NCBI GenBank assembly: GCA_001936135.1
Contig: CP012821.1
Coordinates: forward strand, 1,240,001 to 1,304,000
Direction: 5' to 3'
Origin: Saccharomycopsis fibuligera x Saccharomycopsis cf. fibuligera
Lineage: Eukaryota; Ascomycota; Saccharomycetes; Ascoideales; Saccharomycopsidaceae
Length of the DNA stretch: 64,000 bases
Below, in pieces: positions 56,501-64,000 of the stretch. The notes under the pieces are model-generated. The model saw only the letters and a list, made by a program, of their open reading frames with translations, ran no database searches and was not told the origin of the DNA. The number at the start of each line of letters is the position of its first letter. Position 1 is the stretch's first letter. Both the position numbers and the translations under genes were made by a program.

Positions 56501-56758
56501 GAGTACAAAGAGTTGCGAATTAAACATGGTGATGCTCATGAGGCACAAGAAGTAGATTTTAATACTGGTAGGTTGTTTCAACAACTTGGATTAACTACAA
56601 TTGCAGCACAATATTATGAAAAAGCGCTTACTTATACTGGATTGCTTGAAGATTATGATTTGAAAAAAGAAGCTGCTTATAATTTGTATTTGATTTATAA
56701 TACTAGTGGAAATCCACAATTAGCTAGACTGATTATGGATAAGTACTTGACTGTTTGA
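53558..56758 (+). CDS. TFC4: TFIIIC subunit Tfc4 (tau131)
   Basis: A TPR subunit of TFIIIC that binds the A-box side of tRNA genes and recruits TFIIIB via Brf1 and Bdp1. At 1066 aa it is close to S. cerevisiae tau131 (1025 aa). The first 180 residues are very acidic (Asp/Glu runs), followed by a basic patch (FKKRKNKGVNKSNKKK) and an N-terminal TPR array with typical repeats (VAQKLYQEVIKRDPKNFPAFKALGEIF; RALYCYRYAIRHDTKDHKYL; AVEAYETVLEAEPDNLNVKL). A charged linker (RLKKKKRKQELSEGEKKD) leads to a second TPR-like helical half ending AAYNLYLIYNTSGNPQLARL, as known for tau131. Confidence 0.94.
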   Translation: MTASSDSEYIESDYVEESDDDKLLSEAAKLKSIINNDNKNEADENEEVLVFSDDEDDDYDEAGEEDDEEFVQRLAQHGLSDDGEEYEDNKPSSGKRAKEKIPQQRQPPELLQSDFDYNDEEEYLDFGSDDDDLDDDEDDDYDEDLDDDDLFVPSDEEGENDEELNMENGAFKDALREAANFKKRKNKGVNKSNKKKTLTARIRELDPVVRMKLSEANEAFVSNDINVAQKLYQEVIKRDPKNFPAFKALGEIFKNKGRLEECCICWVIAAQLNPRDAEFWAAVAELSLSLGNSKRALYCYRYAIRHDTKDHKYLWERAKLNIEVGRLTKALTDFQKIWEYHPTDQRVVIELAKLYSEQNRINDAINMYLQILNHNIKYYSQDTDEPKNFPDFEWSELNILSELFYKQGRFKTGLEAVKQTARWLQGRSDESFWDDEKIDAEFDERRTENINYQRLLPMKKHRPYDLPIDIRVKLGLFRLRLNDISEAIVHFNFLLKEQNVEEVYDLFLQVGGALENVRQFKDALRFYTPLSYLDSYATVDLVASMGRCLQEIGDYEQAVEAYETVLEAEPDNLNVKLALAETLYYHGATEKSQNLMKEVRAKSKELLKTTTSDTNRANLSSLENSAVTTEAEIGDVSSTSRLKKKKRKQELSEGEKKDLETKLISDTHGKYERLKRLWPLTEHGDTAAINVWIQLASELIEVFCGVKSLFIKERMRPDHELVYNKRSYKMDIDQRLDKLAKLHELANSNYHKINPSFTLNETSYRGLDFDIWFDIFMEYALLLAKYDDADDATQAIEIAGNVTVFQKDQHRQQVIRLVKLSVNYFTKDYENQMTAVRDILNASMFAKDSYRLFTLSLGTGRKAVEAFISLNHQKYFLRQIKGWDSLRFGKFVSGQAKMDENENINYDYSKLHPYLVTVYSQVMLGGKSYFSAIVYLLKIYNEFKNDPLVCFLLGIACLHRAMQRLVENRHMFVLQAICFFNEYKELRIKHGDAHEAQEVDFNTGRLFQQLGLTTIAAQYYEKALTYTGLLEDYDLKKEAAYNLYLIYNTSGNPQLARLIMDKYLTV

Positions 56759-57030
56759 GTTTGACTTTGGTTGATTAGCATATTATTATTTCTTTTTTTT
56801 TCCCCTCATTCTCTTACGTGTCTTCTAAATGACTTTTTTTTATATTAATTGTTTTTCATTTTATGTTCCTATGTGTATTTCTAAAATTAATATTTATTCC
56901 TTCTTACCCTAAATTTTTAGGATTTAGTTTATTGTTGTATACCTGTTTATTAATGATAACTTCTCATTATTAAATATTAAATATTTTCTTTTGTGTTCCC
57001 TATCAGAAGGTGTAATATACGTCTAACTTT

Positions 57031-57063
<33 letters not shown>

Positions 57064-57732
57064 CAAATCAGCCATTTCGACGGTTTAAGTGAATGCGTCA
57101 ATGTTAGCAAAAATATAATCATTATCTTTGGTTCCTTAAGAGCTAAGCCATCTACAATGCATTGTTCAAATTAAAGCGGAAAGAATAAGGACTGGGAAAA
57201 AAAATTACATCAATTTTAAGTTTTCTTAGTAGCCGTACCTAGGTTTATACTATTATCAATAAAACTATTTAAATGTATAAGTAACTGATTCGTCCCTTCT
57301 GGTAACGACAACATAACAAAAAACTTCATTGCTTATATAAATTCAGCAATACCAGTTTTCTCTGCAAGTAGCAATTCTTTAGATTGTACACATATACAAA
57401 TCTTTGAACTTCCACCACTGGAAGCCATTTTGGTTTCTGGCACCCATGACCTATCATCTCTAGCTAAGCCCAAGAAGTCTTTATTATTTTTTTCTTTTTT
57501 GGGAGAAATAAAGCCCACTAACAGGACCTAGACGTTTTATCAAATTACATGTTTTCCAAGATACAAAGCTTTTTTTTTTTTTGAAAGCGTTTTATTTTTT
57601 TTTTTTTTCGCCTTGTGTCTGACCATACGTGCTTTTAATCAAAGCTACATACATCACTCAATGACCATTTACCTATCAACAAAGGGAGCAATCCTCAGTT
57701 CTTCCTTTCATTTAGGCCCAACCAGCCTAAGT
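56759..57732. other. Convergent 3' region, TFC4 and ALF1
   Basis: 974 AT-rich bases with A29 at 57033-57061 and T runs near 57571-57609. A 61-codon frame at 57333-57518 shows nothing recognisable. No gene is supported. Confidence 0.45.
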
Positions 57733-58677
57733 TCAAAGTTCGTCATCACTACTATCTCCCATATTTAATTCATCCATCAAGTCTACAACCCCAAATTGTT
57801 CCCCTACTTCAACATTAACTGGTTTAACAAAGCTTCCATAATTCTCGCCGCACTCAAAATACCTCTTTCCTGACCCTTTAACTGACCCATCGTTTTTCCC
57901 TAATGGTTCATCTAACACTATTCCGATCCAAATAAAATCAGCAATAGGGTATGGAATCTCAGGCACGGGGCCCACGTATTTAACTGTTCCTCTTCTACCA
58001 TCCGTATTTTTCGCAGTAGCTGAGGAAGAGTTTTCTGATAATATTTGACAACGGTCGCCAACTTTTATTGACTTCGATTTCTCCAAATTTAACTCAAATT
58101 GCAGTTGTTGCAAGCTTGCCACTTCGGGACTAAAGCGCCCCAACTTATGTTGCTTTTTCCAATATAGTACTGAATCTTGTCTTGATTGATATGATTTTTC
58201 ATCATATTTGAATCGTGCCTTACTTAACTCATCGTCTTCGTCTTCTATACCTTTATCATCTTCATTAACTCTGCCACCTATAGGGTCGTTATTGTTGTTG
58301 ATATTGGATGACGATGACGCTGATATTCTTGCTAAATGTTTTAAGTCAGAATCTGGTCTAATGTCATCAACATGAACTCTAACTAGTGGTCGCAATGCAT
58401 TAAAACTACTCAATCTAACATTTTCATCATCGTTACTACTGTTTTCACTCCCAGTTAGACCTCTATTCGCTATGCTTTCATTATCATCAGTATTACTTGC
58501 AAGTTCAATTGCTTGAGCCATGGTTGATGAAGGATAAACAAGAACACGTTGCCATTGCGGTGGTATCCCGGTGATTAACTCTAAGCGCTGTTTAAAATAT
58601 GCTAATGTCCACTGTTTGGAAATTCTGCGCTCTGAAGAAGTCAAAGCGGAAGTGACAAACACATTTATGTCAGACAT
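57733..58677 (-). CDS. ALF1: Tubulin-folding cofactor B (Alf1)
   Basis: Binds alpha-tubulin during folding of the tubulin dimer. The start at 58677 (MSDINVFVTSAL) gives 314 aa; the frame is open further upstream, but the added part is an implausible leader. An N-terminal ubiquitin-like domain (about 1-100; ISKQWTLAYFKQRLELITG, PPQWQRVLVY) and a C-terminal CAP-Gly domain (about 210-295; GTVKYVGPVP, WIGIVLDEPLGKNDGSVKG, YFECGENYGSFVKP) are joined by a charged linker. The acidic end DSSDDEL resembles the EEY/DEL-like tails that the CAP-Gly fold binds. It is longer than S. cerevisiae Alf1 (254 aa). It diverges from LSM7 with 245 bases between the start codons. Confidence 0.92.
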   Translation of the reverse strand: MSDINVFVTSALTSSERRISKQWTLAYFKQRLELITGIPPQWQRVLVYPSSTMAQAIELASNTDDNESIANRGLTGSENSSNDDENVRLSSFNALRPLVRVHVDDIRPDSDLKHLARISASSSSNINNNNDPIGGRVNEDDKGIEDEDDELSKARFKYDEKSYQSRQDSVLYWKKQHKLGRFSPEVASLQQLQFELNLEKSKSIKVGDRCQILSENSSSATAKNTDGRRGTVKYVGPVPEIPYPIADFIWIGIVLDEPLGKNDGSVKGSGKRYFECGENYGSFVKPVNVEVGEQFGVVDLMDELNMGDSSDDEL

Positions 58678-58922
58678 TTTATCAGAGCTGTTAGGTTGAT
58701 ATATTGATAAAAGTGCTATTTTGTAGAGTATCTTGTTTATTGGGTCGTTTAATATTGATATTGTTGATGTTATGCTAACATGACCGAAATGCATATTGTC
58801 CGGGTAAATATGATTTTTACAGTATGAAAGTGGAAAACGGAAAACAAAACAGAAAACAGCAGCAAGCGCTGAAGAGAAGAGAATGCAGGAAAGACAGTAC
58901 AATAACTACACTATCAGCAATC

Positions 58923-59469
58923 ATGGACAGAGTATGTATAGCGCTATTACCAAAAGCAGTTGGAATAGCTTTTGAGTGGAAGAAGCTTCGGAAAAGCGTA
59001 CTGGGAGGGTTGTACTCGTTTTGTAGTTCCGCTGTTTACTGATTCTGAACAAAAGTCATTCACGCATAGACATTGATACTAACATCAATAGCGCAACAAC
59101 TACAACAACAAACGCAGACACGACAACAATAGCAACAGCAAGTCCAACAACAAGACGGACTGGCCTAAAAGAGAAGCCATTCTTGATCTTGCAAAGTACA
59201 TGGACAAGCAAATTCGAGTGAAATTTATTGGTGGCAGACAAGTGGTGGGCACATTGAAAGGATACGATCAATTGATGAATTTAGTGCTTGATGAAGTAAC
59301 GGAGACTCTTAGAGACCCCGAAGATGAAACTGTGCTTTTGAAGGATAATGTCAGACAATTGGGGCTTGTGGTGGTAAGGGGACCATTGCTTTTGACGATA
59401 TCGCCGGTGGATGGCAGCGAGGAGATTGACAACCCGTTTTTGGAGCAGGAGGAAGAAGTGGCCATATAA
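58923..59469 (+). CDS. LSM7: Lsm7, U6 snRNA / mRNA-decay Sm-like protein, spliced
   Basis: A subunit of the Lsm1-7 (mRNA decapping) and Lsm2-8 (U6 snRNA) rings. Exon 1 is 58923-58931 (ATG GAC AGA), the intron 58932-59091 (160 bases: GTATGT, TACTAAC close to the 3' end, AATAG), exon 2 is 59092-59469. The joined 128-aa protein keeps the motif KREAILDLAKY that precedes the Sm fold in S. cerevisiae Lsm7; starting at the internal ATG (59200) would lose it. The Sm1 motif is QIRVKFIGGRQVVGTLKGYDQLMNLVLDE and Sm2 is LGLVVVRGPLLLTI. An Asn-rich N-terminal stretch is like that of S. cerevisiae, whose LSM7 also has an intron. Confidence 0.9.
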
Positions 59470-59765
59470 GAGTGTATAGTAATAATTCATGAATTGGAAT
59501 GTGTTGTATTGTTGATGATGTTGTTAGATCGTTGTAGAAGTTCATAGCAGTCCATAATGGTAGCCCTGTAGCGCGTCTATCTGCTGATAAGTTTCTCCGG
59601 CGGCGATCGGAGAAAAAAATTTTGATAAGAAAAAAACGTTGCAAGCGCTGTATCGATTACAATTATATATACTCTACTAGTTCATCTTATCCTAGTTGGT
59701 TGGTGCCACTCTCCATCGCCATCGTTTTATTAGCATAACCACGCCTATCCACTTGCCCATTCATA
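59470..59765. promoter_or_regulatory. FUR1 promoter with perfect inverted repeat
   Basis: A 296-base spacer. TTTCTCCG (59592-59599) and CGGAGAAA (59608-59615) form a perfect 8-bp inverted repeat with an 8-base spacer, giving CCG-N8-CGG, the style of everted site used by fungal zinc-cluster regulators. It is about 150 bases above the FUR1 ATG. Confidence 0.5.
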
Positions 59766-60407
59766 ATGTCCGATAGCAACGTCATTCTCCTTACCCAAAC
59801 CAACCAACTTCTTTCCCTTTACTCCATCATCCGTTCCAAGGACACCCAGCGCTCTGACTTTGTTTTCTACTCTGACAGAATCATCCGTTTGCTAGTGGAA
59901 GAAGGTCTTAACCAGCTTCCTGTTGAACCAGTGACCGTTACTACTCCAACAAACGAATCCTTTAATGGGGTCAAATTCCTTGGTAAGATATGCGGGGTTT
60001 CCATTATTCGTGCTGGTGAGTCAATGGAACAGGGACTTAGAGACTGTTGTCGTAGTGTCAGATTAGGTAAAATTTTAATTCAAAGAGACGAAGAAACTGC
60101 GTTACCTAAATTGTTCTATGAAAAATTACCAACTGATATCAAAGACAGATATGTATTTTTGCTTGACCCAATGCTTGCTACTGGCGGTTCGGCTATAATG
60201 GCTACTGATGTGTTGCTTAGCAGAGGTGTCAAACCAGAGAGAATCTTTTTTTTGAATTTGGTTTCTAATCCAGAAGGTATTGCTAATTATCATGGTAAGT
60301 TCCCTGACATTAAGATCATCACCGGCGCTATCGATAAAGGGCTTGATGCGCAGAAGTATGTGGTGCCTGGCTGTGGTGATTTTGGCGACAGATATTATTG
60401 TATTTGA
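59766..60407 (+). CDS. FUR1: Uracil phosphoribosyltransferase
   Basis: Converts uracil and PRPP to UMP in pyrimidine salvage; in fungi it also activates 5-fluorouracil, the product of flucytosine. At 213 aa it has the usual length. The PRPP-binding loop LLDPMLATGGSA lies at about 132-143, with ISIIRAGESMEQGL-type sequence at about 79-91 and the uracil-site end GCGDFGDRYYCI. It is intronless and has no in-frame CTG codon, which fits high expression in a CTG-avoiding yeast. Confidence 0.98.
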   Translation: MSDSNVILLTQTNQLLSLYSIIRSKDTQRSDFVFYSDRIIRLLVEEGLNQLPVEPVTVTTPTNESFNGVKFLGKICGVSIIRAGESMEQGLRDCCRSVRLGKILIQRDEETALPKLFYEKLPTDIKDRYVFLLDPMLATGGSAIMATDVLLSRGVKPERIFFLNLVSNPEGIANYHGKFPDIKIITGAIDKGLDAQKYVVPGCGDFGDRYYCI

Positions 60408-61062
60408 GATAGAAGGAGCTAGTTGTGGGGGTTTTTTTACTTTTTGTTGAGTATCTTGTGATAAGTTGTAATTTATTTGCAGTTAGCGATATAGTTCTTT
60501 TTCACTTTTTGTTTTGTTAAAAAATATAAATGAAGTGTGCATGTTTGTTGCGTTAGTAGAGAGAAAAATGAATAAGCTGTTGGTGATGAGACAAGTTAGA
60601 GTTGCTGGGTATGAAATGGCAGTTGAAAGCGTCGCTTTAAACTGAATAAAACGTAATCAATGCGTTGTGTGAGTTATTTCATTTAGTGCGGTACATTGGT
60701 GGAAAGTAGATAGATCAGTGATTCACGGCGAATATTTATCATCTATTAGATGTTACCCAGCAAGTGAATACTTTGCCTTCAGATAACAACAGTATGTGCT
60801 TCAAATATTATATCAACTAAACATGGCACTAATAATACTGAGAAAAAAAAAAAAAAAAAAAAAAAAAGCCTACAGCTTTCATGAATCAACTCCAAGCTAG
60901 CAAGGATAGCGTAGTTGTTTCTGAGAAGCCGGTTATTCCTTATTATTGTGTGAATGATGGTTACTTGCAACTAATTCTTTGATAGCATTATTACTCCCGC
61001 ACTTTGATCTATAGTCAAGGCACAATTCCATTAGTCGGAAAGCAGTGAAACCAAGTTTGAAA

Positions 61063-61197
61063 ATGCAGTTTGGAGAGACTAAGGCTATTACTCCCTCGAA
61101 TCAATTGGTCAAAAAGAGCATCGAAGGATTTTCTACAGCTGGTGATTGTGAGTCAGCCGATGGTGTAGACCAACTTCACGAAATGCTAAGATATTAA
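61063..61197 (+). other. Small ORF, 44 codons, doubtful
   Basis: ATG to TAA reading MQFGETKAITPSNQLVKKSI and ending HEMLRY. Composition is protein-like and hydrophilic, but the length is within chance for this region and no relative is recognised. It could be a relic or nothing. Confidence 0.2.
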
Positions 61198-61672
61198 TAT
61201 CCTCCTACAAGGGAAGCTAATTATGGATATTTAAAGAATAAGGCTAATAGTATAGAATAAAATGGAAGAAAGGATTAGAGACCACTAAGCCTAAGCCAGA
61301 GCAATAGAATCAGACCTCTAAAGTTCGAATTTTACAATTTTTTTGTTTTTTTTTTTAAAAAAATGCCTTTCTCAATTGACATAGAATGAATGTCGAAAAA
61401 AAAATTTTGCAATATTGGAGCTGCATGTCCACCCTTACATATTAAAGTTTCGAGCTGTACAATTCTCACCTATAACTTCTATTTTCTCCAAAGCTTTTGC
61501 TGTTTGCTTCAAACTTGTCTTACATAAATCTGCACAAGATGCAATGCTGATATTATTGATTCAATCGCTGCAAGCTGGAGTATAAAGTTCTTGTAGATCG
61601 TGGACATAATAGGTAATGTTGGACCCTTTACTGTGCTCTTCGTCACTTCGTATTATACCTAAAAATAGATGT

Positions 61673-61706
61673 GTCACATGCTTTTTCATGTGATAAGTCA
61701 TGTGAC
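61673..61706. promoter_or_regulatory. Three clustered RTCACRTG (Cbf1/bHLH-type) sites
   Basis: GTCACATG at 61673-61680 (+), ATCACATG read on the - strand at 61687-61694, and GTCACATG on the - strand at 61699-61706. All fit RTCACRTG, the yeast Cbf1 consensus. The first two form an inverted repeat TCACATG-N6-CATGTGA. They lie about 485-515 bases above the TOP1 ATG. Confidence 0.5.
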
Positions 61707-62189
61707 CAAATAGCTGGCTGCCAAAAAGAAATTTTATTAATTTTTTTGCTTTTCTCTGTATTTCAGTTTCATTTTCGTTTTTCGCGCGCCTCAAAGTAAG
61801 ACAAACACTTTAATTTTTTTTGTTTTTGCTCTTCACTCTCTGTTTGGCTCTGATACTCTCGTACTCACATCACCGCTCGCTGTTATCCCCCAGCTCGCTC
61901 TTTTGCTTCACTTTCTTTTGAAAAAAATCTTTTTCTGTCAACGAGCTCGACTCACCTCAATCACACTTTTTTTATAAAGATATTCTCTGTTCGTTTCTTA
62001 ATTGCTCCTTTCACTTGGAGAGCCTGCGTTTCGAGATCCAGTATCCACCTAGCAAGCTACAATAGCCTCGCTGTTACTGCGAAACACACCACCACATTTT
62101 CAGCTTCAATTAGAACTCCAGGTGCAAGCAGCATCGCAAATCGCCATTACCAATCCATCAGCAAAGCATCTGATTTTTTGTCCTCGAAA

Positions 62190-64000
62190 ATGAGCTACTC
62201 TTCAGACGAAGACAACGTTGCTTTGGCAAAAAGAAGAACGACGCGTCCAAACAACGTTAGCTATATGGAGTCCAGCGATGATGATGATGATGTACCTTTG
62301 GCCAAAGCCGCCAAGTTGAGCCCAAATGTGAGCGACACCTCGCTCAGTTCTGAGTCTGACATTAAAAATAAACCCAAAAAGGCCACCAAAAAGAGAGTCA
62401 AGGTTGAAGATTCCGATTTTGAAGAAGACGCTCCAGTGGCGGCCAAAAAGAAGAAGACAGCTAATGGTGCCAACGGCACAGCCAAAACCAAGTCCACCAC
62501 TTCTAAAAAGACAGCTGCTAAAAAGGCTACTAAAACTAAGGACGAAAAGAAAAGCAAGTCAGTGAAAAAAGAAGAAGAAAAAGATGACAAGACAAACTTG
62601 AAAAGAGCCACAACTCCAAAGAAAACAGCTAGCGCTAGAAAGACCAAGGCCAAGAACGATGACGATGACGATGATGCCAAGGCAAAGACCAAAGAAGAGG
62701 AGGAAGAAGAAGAAGAAGCTTACAAGTGGTGGGAACAACAGGATTTTAATGATGAAATCAAATGGACCACTTTGGAACATAACGGGGTTATGTTTCCTCC
62801 TCCATACAAGCCATTGCCTAAAAGAGTCAAGTTACTTTATGATGGCCAGCCAGTTGACTTGCCAGTGGAAGCTGAAGAAGTTGCTGGATTCTTTGGTGCT
62901 TTGGTTGAAACTGATCATGGTAAAAATCCAACTTTCCAGAAAAATTTCTTTAACGATTTTTTAACTATTCTTCAAAAAGCCGGCGGCACTCAAAATGGAA
63001 TCGAAATCAAGGAGTTTAGCAAATGTGATTTTTCCAAAATTTATGACTATTTCGAGAAAGAAAAAGAAAAGAAAAAGAGTCTTTCCAAAGACGAGAAGAA
63101 AGCTGCAAAGGAGAAAAAAGAAGCAGAAGAAGCGCCATTCAAGTTTTGTACTATGGATGGTAGAAAAGAACAAGTAGGAAATTTCAGGGTCGAACCTCCA
63201 GGTCTTTTCAGAGGAAGAGGGTCTCATCCAAAGACAGGTTCAGTAAAGAATAGAGTGAGACCAGAGGACATCACAATCAATATTGGCAAAGACGCAAAAA
63301 TTCCATCACCACCAAGAGGCCACAAATGGGCGGAAGTCAGACATGATAATACTGGGGCATGGTTGGCCATGTGGAAAGAAAATGTGTTGGGTAATACCAA
63401 ATACGTTAGACTTGCAGCTAATTCCAGTATCAAAGGCATTAGTGATTATAAGAAGTTTGAAAAAGCAAGAGAACTTAAGAATCACATTGGAGCCATTAGA
63501 AAAGATTATAAGCTTAATCTTAGATCCAAACTCATGCAAGAAAGACAAATGGCTACTGCTACTTACTTGATTGATATTTTCGCTCTCAGAGCAGGTGGCG
63601 AAAAAGGTGAGGATGAAGCGGATACTGTGGGCTGTTGTTCATTAAGATATGAACATGTTACGCTACAACCACCACGTACGGTGATCTTCGACTTTTTGGG
63701 TAAGGATTCGATTCGTTTTTACCAGGAAGTTGAAGTCGATTTACAGGTTTTCAAAAACTTGAAAATTTTCAAAAAAGCGCCAAAGGGAGTTGGCGATCAG
63801 TTGTTTGACAGAATTGATCCATCAATTTTAAATGCTCACTTTAGAGGTTATATGCAAGGCTTGACAGCTAAGGTTTTCAGAACTTACAATGCTTCGAAGA
63901 CGATGCAAGATTTGTTGAGAAAAATTCCTAACGAAGGTACTGCGAATGAAAAACTTGTCAAGTTTAATGCGGCTAATAGAGAAGTGGCTATTCTTTGTAA
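62190..64000 (+). CDS. TOP1: DNA topoisomerase I, N-terminal and core part (3' end outside window)
   Basis: A type IB topoisomerase that relaxes supercoils in nuclear DNA. The frame is open from the ATG at 62190 ([16 protein letters not shown]) to the window edge, 603 codons. The first 170 residues are Lys/Asp/Glu-rich, as in eukaryotic Top1 N-termini. The core begins [20 protein letters not shown] and follows with [15 protein letters not shown]. Catalytic residues seen are the Arg of [20 protein letters not shown] (about 467), the Arg of SLRYEHV and the Lys of [11 protein letters not shown]. The active-site Tyr lies in the C-terminal domain, beyond the window. Gene intact as far as visible. 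Confidence 0.97.
   Translation, partial: MSYSSDEDNVALAKRRTTRPNNVSYMESSDDDDDVPLAKAAKLSPNVSDTSLSSESDIKNKPKKATKKRVKVEDSDFEEDAPVAAKKKKTANGANGTAKTKSTTSKKTAAKKATKTKDEKKSKSVKKEEEKDDKTNLKRATTPKKTASARKTKAKNDDDDDDAKAKTKEEEEEEEEAYKWWEQQDFNDEIKWTTLEHNGVMFPPPYKPLPKRVKLLYDGQPVDLPVEAEEVAGFFGALVETDHGKNPTFQKNFFNDFLTILQKAGGTQNGIEIKEFSKCDFSKIYDYFEKEKEKKKSLSKDEKKAAKEKKEAEEAPFKFCTMDGRKEQVGNFRVEPPGLFRGRGSHPKTGSVKNRVRPEDITINIGKDAKIPSPPRGHKWAEVRHDNTGAWLAMWKENVLGNTKYVRLAANSSIKGISDYKKFEKARELKNHIGAIRKDYKLNLRSKLMQERQMATATYLIDIFALRAGGEKGEDEADTVGCCSLRYEHVTLQPPRTVIFDFLGKDSIRFYQEVEVDLQVFKNLKIFKKAPKGVGDQLFDRIDPSILNAHFRGYMQGLTAKVFRTYNASKTMQDLLRKIPNEGTANEKLVKFNAANREVAILC

Larger units (their letters stand above)
60408..62189. 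promoter_or_regulatory. FUR1-TOP1 intergenic region
   Basis: 1.78 kb. It holds A25 at 60843-60867, a 44-codon ATG frame at 61063-61197 (separate entry), three RTCACRTG-type sites at 61673-61706 (separate entry), and a pyrimidine-rich leader to TOP1 from about 61800. No RNA gene was recognised. Confidence 0.45.

Noticed and set aside
58678-58902. 75-residue N-terminal extension of ALF1
   Set aside because: The ubiquitin-like domain begins at the ATG at 58677; the extension lacks family similarity and runs close to the LSM7 start.
61561-61794. 77-codon - strand frame before TOP1
   Set aside because: No motif; it runs through the bHLH-site cluster and promoter-like sequence.

Overview
The window is nuclear DNA from a budding yeast, most likely of the CTG-serine (Candida/Lodderomyces) clade. 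Three things point there. Genes are compact and mostly intronless, with rare introns carrying yeast signals (GTATGT, GTAAGT or GTGAGT at the 5' end, TACTAAC or TACTAAT branch sites). The single RNase III has the two-dsRBD Dicer layout. The codon CTG is avoided: none is in frame in LPD1 or FUR1. The species cannot be named from sequence alone. If CTG reads as serine, a few leucines in these translations are really serines.

Layout, left to right. CYR1 adenylate cyclase (C-terminal part, cut by the left edge), LPD1, and a Dicer-type RNase III (DCR1/RNT1) lie on the + strand. A gene-poor stretch with a possible eroded gene leads to a secreted histidine acid phosphatase (-) and the spliced mitochondrial ribosomal gene SWS2 (-). 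A WHI2-like BTB gene (-) diverges from YAE1 (+), and ERG8 (+) follows. A broken PRB1-like subtilisin (-) lies upstream of VPS10 (-). VPS10 diverges from the carboxypeptidase Y gene across 2.3 kb; in S. cerevisiae these encode a sorting receptor and its classic cargo. Carboxypeptidase Y converges on ASA1 (-), and ASA1 diverges from GEP3/MTG3 (+). Then come two + strand genes I could not identify (one spliced), SGS1 RecQ helicase (-), a secreted aspartic protease (+), BIO2 (-), UFD1 (-, spliced), TFC4 (+), ALF1 (-), LSM7 (+, spliced), FUR1 (+), and TOP1 (+), which runs off the right edge.

Four genes need introns for a correct start: SWS2, UFD1, LSM7 and the unknown gene at 37705. All four introns fall within the first 51 coding bases; in UFD1 the first exon is only the ATG. 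No tRNA, rRNA, CRISPR array or intact mobile element was seen.

Most genes are housekeeping: signalling, respiration, isoprenoid and biotin synthesis, vacuolar proteolysis, genome maintenance, mRNA decay/splicing, Pol III transcription and pyrimidine salvage. The most noteworthy points are the decayed protease B gene that keeps an open secreted pro-domain, the VPS10/carboxypeptidase Y pairing, the one-codon first exon of UFD1, the odd second active-site motif of the aspartic protease, a T37/A35 inverted repeat between convergent genes, and a triple RTCACRTG cluster before TOP1. I found no clearly new biological system.
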